Shown here: piece by piece, positions 15,943 through 21,565 of the stretch
How positions within the stretch are numbered: position 1 is the stretch's first letter
Layout of the letters: every line of letters starts with the position of its first letter
DNA from: Caulobacteraceae bacterium
GTDB lineage: Bacteria; Pseudomonadota; Alphaproteobacteria; Caulobacterales; Caulobacteraceae
NCBI GenBank assembly: GCA_020852035.1
Contig: JADZBR010000163.1
Location: 1-21,565 of the forward strand
Direction: 5' to 3'
DNA: 21,565 bases
Notes under the pieces: generated by a model
What the model was told of the DNA's origin: nothing
What the model saw: the letters and a program-made list of their open reading frames with translations, nothing else
The model's database searches: none
Made by a program: the position numbers and the translations under genes

Positions 15943-17031
15943 CTAGCGGAAGGTGCGCAGACGGTTGGAATGCTCGATCTTTTTTCCGCCGGCCGGCAGC
16001 GAAACGAAATCCCCGTCGTGTCCGACCGCCAGCCGCCCCTTGAACAGCTTGCGGGCATCGGCGGTGAACGGCCCTTCCAGCGCGCGCAGCGGCAGCGGCG
16101 GGATGACGTGGTAGAACAGCACCTCGCGCACGCCGGCCCGCTGCGCGAGCGCGCCGACATCCTTCGGGTCGGTGTGGTAGCTCAGGATGTCGTGCATGAT
16201 GTGGGCGAGGTTGTCGCGCCCGGCCTTCACCGCCGCCTCGCGCTGCAGGCCGACCAGTTTGTGCGACAGCCCCTCGTGCGCCAGAAGGTCGGCCCCCCGG
16301 GCCGCCGTCTCGAGCCGTTGCGAGAGGGCGGTGTCGCCGCTCACCACCAGCTTGCGGCCCTTGTATTCGAAGATGTAGCCGACCGCGGGCGTGGCCGGAT
16401 CGTGCGGCACCGGGAAGGCCGTCACCTTCAGGTCCGGCTCGTTGATGAGGACGACGTTCGGTCCCTGCGGACTGGCCGCGAACGCCCGCGGCTCGCCGCC
16501 GAAGCCGCCCGGCGGCATGACGGCGGGGCCGTGGTGGGCGACGCGATAGCCGCGGTCCAGCGCATAGGCCGCTTCGAAGCCGCCGACCACCTGGTCCACC
16601 CCGGTGGGCCCGTAGACCGGCACAGGCCTCTTGGCCGGGCCGCCGGCCCAGCGCTGCAGCATCAGCTCGCCCAGGTCGGCGATGTGATCGGAATGGTAGT
16701 GGGTCAGGAACACCGCCTCGACCCGCGCCGGCGGCAGGTTCATCAGCGACAGGTTGCGCGTCGAGCCGGTGCCGGAGTCGACCACGAACAGCCGCTGGCC
16801 GGCGACCACCGCCACGCAGGGGCCGGCCCGCGTCGGGTCGGGCATCGGCGAGCCGGACCCGCAGAGGCCCAGATGCAGGCCGTCCGGCAGTTCGGCCAGG
16901 GCGTCGCGGCCCATCGCCTGGGCGTAGATGCGGCTCATGGCGCGCATCGCCAGTTCGCCGCGCATCAGATAGAGGCCGCCGCCCGCGATCAGGACCAGGG
17001 CCAGCACTCCCAGCAGTATCCGCTTGCGCAT
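15943..17031 (-). CDS. Membrane-anchored MBL-fold metallohydrolase
   Basis: A 362-residue metallo-beta-lactamase-fold hydrolase. Residues 4-23 are one hydrophobic segment, an uncleaved anchor or signal peptide, placing the enzyme outside the cytoplasm. The zinc motif THYHSDH gives His111, His113, Asp115 and His116; VVSGDTALS supplies the bridging Asp, and LAHEGLSHK, HIMHD and FYHVIPP carry further His candidates. The overall pattern is like RNase Z-type and arylsulfatase-type MBL proteins rather than beta-lactamases. The start at 17031 is preferred because AAGGA precedes it; an upstream ATG at 17085 would overlap a putative operator. The substrate is unknown. It heads an operon with the second TetR gene. 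Confidence 0.85.
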   Translation of the reverse strand: MRKRILLGVLALVLIAGGGLYLMRGELAMRAMSRIYAQAMGRDALAELPDGLHLGLCGSGSPMPDPTRAGPCVAVVAGQRLFVVDSGTGSTRNLSLMNLPPARVEAVFLTHYHSDHIADLGELMLQRWAGGPAKRPVPVYGPTGVDQVVGGFEAAYALDRGYRVAHHGPAVMPPGGFGGEPRAFAASPQGPNVVLINEPDLKVTAFPVPHDPATPAVGYIFEYKGRKLVVSGDTALSQRLETAARGADLLAHEGLSHKLVGLQREAAVKAGRDNLAHIMHDILSYHTDPKDVGALAQRAGVREVLFYHVIPPLPLRALEGPFTADARKLFKGRLAVGHDGDFVSLPAGGKKIEHSNRLRTFR

Positions 17032-17067
17032 CGGTTCCTTGTCCCCCCGTCGCCGATAAAATGGCAG

Positions 17068-17084
17068 TGATAGTGTCAATATCA
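17068..17084. promoter_or_regulatory. Palindrome at the MBL/TetR operon promoter
   Basis: TGATAGTGTCAATATCA has arms TGATA/TATCA around a GTGTCAA centre. On the minus strand it contains a perfect TTGACA (17079-17074), 43 bases upstream of the MBL start; a convincing -10 box is not visible. Its size and place fit autoregulation by the TetR protein encoded at 15295-15906. Confidence 0.5.
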
Positions 17085-17195
17085 TCGACCATGCCGGTTC
17101 GGCAAGCCTGCGCCTGCGCGTTGCTGGTCAGATCGGGGAGGGCGGCTGGCCGCGCGGGGGCAATCGAGCCCTTCGCCCGCGAGGGGAGAAGGACG

Positions 17196-17540
17196 TCAGC
17201 CCACCACCTTCCCCGCCGAGAGCGCCTCGCGCCAGCGGGTCTCCAGCTCGGCCAGGCGGCTCTTCACCTCGTAGGCCGAGAGGCCCTCGGGGTCGAAGCT
17301 CTCCAGCGGCTCATAGGAAAACGCCGCCCGCCCGTGCGCCCGAAAGGCCGCCTGCAGCGCCTTGTTCGGATGCCCGCCCAGGTCCAGCTGGAACCACAGG
17401 CCGTTCTCCTGCTTGTCGAGGCTCTTGGAGCCCGAGACCCACGCCTCGCCGGTGGCGGCGCAGCGCACGGCGTAGACGCCGAACGTGCGCGGCCGCTCCT
17501 TGTAAGCCTCGGTCAGTGCCTTGCGCCGCGCCTTGTCCAT
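17196..17540 (-). CDS. Small GIY-YIG-type nuclease-domain protein, motif degenerate
   Basis: A 114-residue protein. FGVYAVRCAATGEAWVSGSKSL resembles the N-terminal strand pair of GIY-YIG endonucleases, with GVY for GIY and a degraded WVSG for YIG. An arginine and a terminal glutamate are less clear. HPNKALQAAFRAHG and FSYEPLE continue the usual pattern of the small stand-alone family. The ATG at 17540 is preferred to one at 17552 because the protein then begins MDKARRKAL. The loss of consensus in the YIG part leaves catalytic activity uncertain. No operon partner is evident. Confidence 0.7.
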   Translation of the reverse strand: MDKARRKALTEAYKERPRTFGVYAVRCAATGEAWVSGSKSLDKQENGLWFQLDLGGHPNKALQAAFRAHGRAAFSYEPLESFDPEGLSAYEVKSRLAELETRWREALSAGKVVG

Positions 17541-17928
17541 GCCCGCCAGCATAGCGGCGCCGGGGTGCGTGGGGAAACCGCCGCCGCCGCGCGGACCATC
17601 TTCTCCCTCGACGAGGACAGGGCGCGTTTCATCGTCGCCCGGCGCGAAGGCGCCGGAGCGGTGGGAGGGCGTGCGGAGCGCCGGGCCTCGCCCGGTGTTC
17701 GTTGTGAATGTACCGTTTCGGCGGACCGGAACGCTCCGCGCAGGCGATTTCCACCCGCCCGCGGTAGGCAGCCCTGTTCGAGCTTAGCCGCGGTCGCCGG
17801 CGGCGGGCGGGCCCGGGCCAGCGCCTAGGTCCCGGAACGCAGGCCTAACCCCGGCCTGCCTGGCAATCCTTAAGCGTCAGCGGTCATTCCCAGATTGACG
17901 GTCTCAAGGCGCGCACCCGCTCCCTGCC
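17541..17928. other. Intergenic stretch with no recognisable gene
   Basis: These 388 bases are GC-rich and contain open frames on both strands, but none has family-like sequence, a good ribosome site or consistent codon use. I see no tRNA, terminator with T tract or operator-like dyad here. Confidence 0.5.
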
Positions 17929-17988
17929 TATTCCACATCCCATATTCCACGCTTCCCTAGCCGCGATGGGAGTATGGAGCGTGGAATA
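17929..17988. repeat. Convergent TGGAATR heptamer arrays upstream of the ATPase gene
   Basis: On the minus strand, 17949-17929 reads three tandem heptamers TGGAATA, TGGGATG, TGGAATA. On the plus strand, 17975-17988 reads two more, TGGAGCG and TGGAATA. The two arrays create a 12-bp perfect inverted repeat (17942-17953 with 17978-17989). They lie about 95 bases before the ATPase start. The same heptamers recur at 19180-19232 and 20748-20768. Confidence 0.75.
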
Positions 17989-18050
17989 TCCCCGCCCCCT
18001 CCCACACGCTTAGGCTCAGCCATCCGAACAACCGAGCGTGCTTGAGCCCC

Positions 18051-18068
18051 CTTCCCCCCGGAGGGGGG
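18051..18068 (+). repeat. C6/G6 hairpin before the ATPase ribosome site
   Basis: CCCCCC at 18054-18059 can pair with GGGGGG at 18063-18068 around a GGA loop, immediately upstream of the purine-rich GAGGGAGAGG used as ribosome site for the ATG at 18082. It might affect translation initiation. Runs like this are common in high-GC genomes, so the meaning is uncertain. Confidence 0.3.
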
Positions 18069-18081
18069 AGAGGGAGAGGCC

Positions 18082-19203
18082 ATGTCCGAAGCAAGCTTCG
18101 TCCAGGCGGACGACGACGAGGCATGGGAAGCCAAGGCCCGGGAGCGGGAGGACCGCGAAGCCTGGGCCTGGGAGGAGGCCGAACGGCGCGAGGAAGCCGC
18201 CGACGAGGCCCGTCGCAAGCGGATGATGGGCGAGAACCTTCGCCCGCTGGACGTCGAAGCCTTCCTGCGCCTGCCGCTGCCCGAGCGGGATTTCCTGCTC
18301 GATCCGGTGTTCCCCGAGCGCGGCCTTGCGATGCTCTATGCGCCGAGGGGCGTCGGCAAGACCTGGGCGGCGCTCTCCATCGGCCTGGCGGTGGCCACCG
18401 GCGGCAAGTTCCTGCGTTGGCAGGCCCAGCGCCGGCGGGTGCTCTACATAGACGGCGAGATGCGGGCCGAAGACCTGAAGCATCGCCTCGCCCTGCTTAC
18501 CGCCGGGCTGAACGCCGAGGTCGCCCCCGGCTTCTTCCGGGTGGCCTGCGCCGACGTGATGGAAACCGGCCTGCCGGACTTCGCCACCCTGGAGGGCCAG
18601 GCCGAGGTCGAGCCCCTGCTGCACGACACCGACCTGGTGATCCTCGACAACCTCTCCTCCATCGCCAAGGGCGACGAGAACGAGCAGAAGCGCTGGACCC
18701 CAGTGGCCGACTGGTGCCTGGCCCAGCGGCGGGCGGGCCGCTCGGTGCTGATGGTCCACCACGCGGGCAAGAGCGGCCAGCAGCGCGGCACCAGCCGCCG
18801 CGAAGACCTGCTCGACCTGGTGATCGCCCTGCGCCGCCCGGAAGGCGCGATGGCCGCCGATGGGGCCAGGGTCGAGGTGCATATCGAGAAGTGCCGCGGG
18901 GCTTCCGGCGAGGCGCTGGACCCGATGGAGGCCACCCTGAAGAGCCACGCCGCCGCCGCGCTCTGGAGCTGGCGGGCGGTGGAGCTGGCCGAGCCGGAGC
19001 CCCGCTTCGACGGGCGCGCGGTGCAGCCGGAGCTGAAGGTCGCGGCCGAGCACGCCCTGCTGGACGGCCTGACCGTGGCCGAGGCGGCCAAGGCCAGCGG
19101 CCTTGGCGTCGGCACGGTCGGTCGCCTGCGCCGGGCGATGGTGGAGGAGGGACGCCTGAAGGGCCGCGTCCCTGTTCCGCATTCCACATCCCAAGAGCCC
19201 TGA
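18082..19203 (+). CDS. RepA/RecA-like AAA ATPase with C-terminal HTH
   Basis: A 373-residue protein. Residues 10-50 are a charged Glu/Arg/Ala-rich helix, likely a coiled coil. The ATPase core starts at about 70: Walker A APRGVGKTW (87-95), RVLYIDGEM (119-127, typical of the RSF1010 RepA/AAA_25 group) and DLVILDN (184-190, Walker B). MVHHAGKSGQQRGTSRREDLLD (224-245) matches the RepA-family loop that contacts DNA or the next subunit. The last 50 residues, LTVAEAAKASGLGVGTVGRLRR, look like a winged HTH. Such proteins are DnaB-like helicase or loader ATPases of plasmids, phages and integrated elements. The ribosome site is GAGGGAGAGG. Heptamer repeats lie on both sides of the gene. No primase or integrase is visible in the window. 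Confidence 0.85.
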   Translation: MSEASFVQADDDEAWEAKAREREDREAWAWEEAERREEAADEARRKRMMGENLRPLDVEAFLRLPLPERDFLLDPVFPERGLAMLYAPRGVGKTWAALSIGLAVATGGKFLRWQAQRRRVLYIDGEMRAEDLKHRLALLTAGLNAEVAPGFFRVACADVMETGLPDFATLEGQAEVEPLLHDTDLVILDNLSSIAKGDENEQKRWTPVADWCLAQRRAGRSVLMVHHAGKSGQQRGTSRREDLLDLVIALRRPEGAMAADGARVEVHIEKCRGASGEALDPMEATLKSHAAAALWSWRAVELAEPEPRFDGRAVQPELKVAAEHALLDGLTVAEAAKASGLGVGTVGRLRRAMVEEGRLKGRVPVPHSTSQEP

Positions 19204-19232
19204 GGAGACCCTGGAATATGGAACGTGGAATG
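19180..19232. repeat. Convergent TGGAATR heptamer arrays between two genes
   Basis: On the minus strand 19193-19180 reads TGGGATG then TGGAATG. On the plus strand 19212-19232 reads TGGAATA, TGGAACG, TGGAATG. CATTCCAC at 19180-19187 can pair with GTGGAATG at 19225-19232, enclosing the ATPase stop codon and the GAGGAG ribosome site (19202-19207) of the next gene in a loop. The layout mirrors 17929-17988. Confidence 0.75.
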
Positions 19233-19583
19233 GATCACGAGGCGGATGACCTGGCGGACGACTGGCAGGCCGAGGACGACGAGCCCGTCTCCCGCCCGAC
19301 CCAGGCCGGCCTCTTCCGGCCGCTGGTCGGCCAGGTCGAGGAAGCCCGCAGCCAGATCGCCCTCGCGGAGCTGATGGCTGCCTGCCGCAAGATGACCGAC
19401 GAGGAACTGCCGCGCATCGCCCGGCTGGTGCGTGCAACGGACCGGGTGCATGCGCTGCGCCGCCTCGCGGAGGCTTCGACGTCCTTCTACCTGGCGGTGG
19501 AGACAGCGGCGTTCAGGCTGGGCCTGGAGCGTCGGGATCGGACGAAAGAGGAGGGGCCGAGGGCGGGGCGGTGGGCTTGGTAG
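19218..19583 (+). CDS. Small acidic protein of unknown function
   Basis: A 121-residue protein I do not recognise. The first 30 residues are strongly acidic (DHEADDLADDWQAEDDEP); the rest is predicted helical, with SQIALAELMAACRKMTDEELPRIARLVRATDRVHALRRLAEA and a Lys/Arg-rich tail. ATG 19218 has GAGGAG ten bases upstream; the second ATG at 19230 would be too far from it. The start codon lies inside a heptamer array. It is 14 bases after the ATPase stop, so the two genes are probably cotranscribed, and its end overlaps the convergent DUF4145-type gene by 71 bases. An ATPase accessory role is possible but only by position. Confidence 0.65.
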   Translation: MERGMDHEADDLADDWQAEDDEPVSRPTQAGLFRPLVGQVEEARSQIALAELMAACRKMTDEELPRIARLVRATDRVHALRRLAEASTSFYLAVETAAFRLGLERRDRTKEEGPRAGRWAW

Positions 19584-20289
19584 AAACCTTCGTCGCCTTC
19601 TTTGATTCGGCCAGCTTGGCTACAGCGGCAAAGCGTTGCTGACGCTTGTGTCGAGCGACGTACCACTCGTCAAACAAGCTCTCGACCAGCTCGATCAGCA
19701 ATTGCGCCTCAACAGGTTCGACCGGCACGATGTTGTTGATGTCACTCTCCATGTGCGCGCCGATGTTACCGACTTTTCGGACAGCATCTATCGCATCTAG
19801 ACTATCAGGAGATACATCTCTCGGTGCAGTCTGCGCGTCTACGGCTGTTCTCAAGGCAGAAATCTCATCTACTAGCCGATTTTTTGATATTCCACAGAAG
19901 TCTCTGATCATCCCTTGCAAACAGCGCCTGGCGAGCGTTGCGGAGGCCTTCGGGCTCAAATCGCGGATCAAGCACGCTTCAGTGTAATCTTCAACTAGCG
20001 CCTTAGGAATATAATCTGGTTGCACCTTTGAGGTGCCCTGCGGCTGAAGGGTCCAAACTTTTAGTGGTGCATAGTTGTTGTTTACATTCCCCGTCCCGTC
20101 GAAGGTTTTTCGGAGTTCTGCCGTGATGGTCAACATGCGGCAGTCATCGTTTGCGCACCCGCGGATGCGATAGGTGAGCGCTGCGCTACCTTGCCGGTGT
20201 CTTTCGATGTCGATGCGGATCTTCCCAAACTGCTCTTGAGGGTCCGTCAACGTTTGCGGGCGTTGGCAATGGGGGCATGTCCAATTCAT
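19513..20289 (-). CDS. DUF4145-type protein with N-terminal zinc ribbon
   Basis: A 258-residue protein. Cys5-x2-Cys8 (MNWTCPHCQRP) and Cys45-x4-Cys50 (RGCANDDCRM) suggest a zinc ribbon. Residues of about 108-215 fit the DUF4145 pattern: YIPKALVEDYTEACLIRDLSPKASATLARRCLQGMIRDF, then VGNIGAHMESDINNIVPVEPVEAQLLIELVESLFDEWYV. The tail is Lys/Pro-rich and probably disordered. TTGGAGG before the ATG at 20289 decides the start over an upstream TTG. DUF4145 is a helical domain seen alone and fused to restriction-type and other defence proteins; its biochemical role is not established. Base composition is visibly lower in G+C (near half) than the neighbours, a sign of transfer. Confidence 0.8.
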   Translation of the reverse strand: MNWTCPHCQRPQTLTDPQEQFGKIRIDIERHRQGSAALTYRIRGCANDDCRMLTITAELRKTFDGTGNVNNNYAPLKVWTLQPQGTSKVQPDYIPKALVEDYTEACLIRDLSPKASATLARRCLQGMIRDFCGISKNRLVDEISALRTAVDAQTAPRDVSPDSLDAIDAVRKVGNIGAHMESDINNIVPVEPVEAQLLIELVESLFDEWYVARHKRQQRFAAVAKLAESKKATKVSTKPTAPPSAPPLSSDPDAPGPA

Positions 20290-20333
20290 CGAATCCTCCA
20301 AGCGCAAGTCGTATCACGACAAAATACACGCCT

Positions 20334-20693
20334 TCACCACTCCACGTCCTTCCCCTTCACCACCTCATGCCACCGCTCGGCGAAGTCGCGCATCTCGCCG
20401 CGCGAGGGCTTGTGGCGCATCGGAACCCAGGACTGGCCGGCCACGGCCCGACCCTCGAAGGTCGCCTCGCCCTCGCAGGCCCAGACGCGGCAGCGGCCCT
20501 TGCGGCCCCAGAGGATGGCGTGGCCGCCGTTCAGCCGCATCAGCACGTCGAGGTCGATTTTCTGCGCCGTGCGGCACTTGTTGCAGACCGCCCGCAGCTC
20601 GCCGCCCCGAACCTTGAAGTCCCCCAGGGTCATGAACATCACGTAGTCGATGTTCGCATGCCGTCTGTCCGGGTCGATCCTGCCCACGCGCAC
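20334..20693 (-). CDS. Small CxxC...CxxxxC putative zinc protein
   Basis: A protein of about 119 residues that I cannot name. With the GTG at 20693 as start, Cys37-x2-Cys40 (AVCNKCR) and Cys68-x4-Cys73 (GRCRVWACEG) form a possible zinc ribbon, with MFMTLGDFKVRGGELRA before it and a charged C-terminus. The frame stays open to an ATG at 20795, but that extension would translate the heptamer array at 20748-20768 and part of the thiC-side spacer, so I do not use it; GTG at 20687 is also possible. It is on the same strand as the DUF4145-type gene, 44 bases upstream of it, and the two may be cotranscribed. Confidence 0.65.
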   Translation of the reverse strand: MRVGRIDPDRRHANIDYVMFMTLGDFKVRGGELRAVCNKCRTAQKIDLDVLMRLNGGHAILWGRKGRCRVWACEGEATFEGRAVAGQSWVPMRHKPSRGEMRDFAERWHEVVKGKDVEW

Positions 20694-20737
20694 CTCACTC
20701 TGCGCCGCGAACAAACGCAGAACATCAGCGGCTTGTG

Positions 20738-20775
20738 AAGCCCGATCTGGAATATGGAATGTGGAATAAGGGCTT
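20738..20775. repeat. TGGAATR heptamer array at the thiC-side boundary
   Basis: Three tandem heptamers TGGAATA, TGGAATG, TGGAATA occupy 20748-20768. They are enclosed by a 6-bp inverted repeat AAGCCC (20738-20743) / GGGCTT (20770-20775). The array lies immediately beyond the stop of the 56-residue ORF and could act at the 3' end of the thiC transcript. Confidence 0.7.
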
Positions 20776-20943
20776 AGCGGTCGGGCAGGCCACAACGCTT
20801 GCGATACCAGTCCGGCATAGGCGGCGCGACGGTTGTCTGCCTGGCCTTGAACCGGCCCGATTGTTCCTCGCGCGTGCCGTAGCGGGCCACCCAGCTGGCG
20901 GCCCAGAACGCTCGCGCGATGGCCTCGTCGCTGATCGTCTTCA

Positions 20944-20944
<1 letters not shown>
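20774..20944 (-). CDS. 56-residue ORF overlapping the thiC stop
   Basis: A GTG at 20944 overlaps the last base of the thiC stop (TAGTG), suggesting translational coupling. The product starts VKTISDEAIARAFWAASWVARYG and ends PMPDWYRKRCGLPDR. It has no signal peptide or membrane segment and no family I recognise. GTGGGG at the end of thiC could act as a weak ribosome site. Its amino-acid composition looks natural and is unlike the shadow frames around it. It may be a small partner of ThiC or simply a coupled unknown gene. Confidence 0.6.

Positions 20945-21565
<621 letters not shown>

Noticed and set aside
15221..17092. A 623-residue minus frame across TetR2 and the MBL gene
   Set aside because: Out of frame with both motif-bearing genes; a product of high GC.
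17061..17828. A 255-residue plus-strand frame over the GIY-YIG gene and the empty region
   Set aside because: No motif, no ribosome site and shadow-like composition; its start lies in the MBL promoter.
18042..19217. The upstream part of a 513-residue plus frame ending at 19583
   Set aside because: It is out of frame with the ATPase gene over most of its length; only its last 121 codons, from ATG 19218, form a credible gene. It is not a fusion.
17929..20768. The heptamer arrays considered as a CRISPR array
   Set aside because: Repeats are 7 bp, directly adjacent without spacers, in both orientations, and no cas genes are present.

Overview
The window is high-GC DNA (about two thirds G+C or more by eye) with GTG and TTG starts, strong GGAGG-type ribosome sites, a TonB-dependent receptor, Spinster-type MFS transporter and many GST-superfamily genes. 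This suggests an alphaproteobacterium of the Caulobacterales type (Phenylobacterium or Caulobacter relatives). That assignment is inference from gene content and composition, not a database match.

Bases 1-15294 hold what looks like one catabolic or detoxification cluster for an unidentified organic compound, possibly a sulfate ester. In order: a long GST-family protein (partial, minus); a nitronate monooxygenase-family flavoenzyme; a TonB-dependent outer-membrane receptor; a perfect intrinsic terminator; a 2-hydroxychromene-2-carboxylate isomerase-like (kappa GST/DsbA fold) protein; an exported arylsulfatase with the C-x-P-x-R maturation motif; a convergent spacer with two strong hairpins; a Spinster-type MFS transporter (minus) divergent from a TetR regulator; a four-gene operon of two long GST-like proteins around a Nu-class GST plus an acyl-CoA synthetase; an intergenic repeat; and an exported formylglycine-generating enzyme (FGE, minus) carrying both catalytic cysteines. 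A near-palindromic 18-bp sequence of the form GAACCGgAATnnCGGTTC lies in or next to the promoter of five transcription starts in this cluster, twice in the MFS/TetR intergenic region. I propose it is the operator of a local TetR regulon that joins receptor, transporter, GSTs, flavoenzyme and sulfatase-activating enzyme.

Bases 15295-17540 hold a second TetR regulator downstream of a membrane-anchored metallo-beta-lactamase-fold hydrolase (minus operon, with a separate palindrome at its promoter), then a small GIY-YIG-type protein. Bases 17541-17928 have no recognisable gene.

Bases 17929-20768 form an accessory-looking segment: a RepA/RecA-like AAA ATPase with C-terminal HTH, a small acidic protein, a lower-GC DUF4145-type zinc-ribbon protein and another small CxxC...CxxxxC protein. 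Tandem TGGAATR heptamers occur before and after the ATPase gene and again at the far end of the segment. The window ends in the housekeeping gene thiC (partial, minus), whose stop overlaps the start of a 56-residue ORF.
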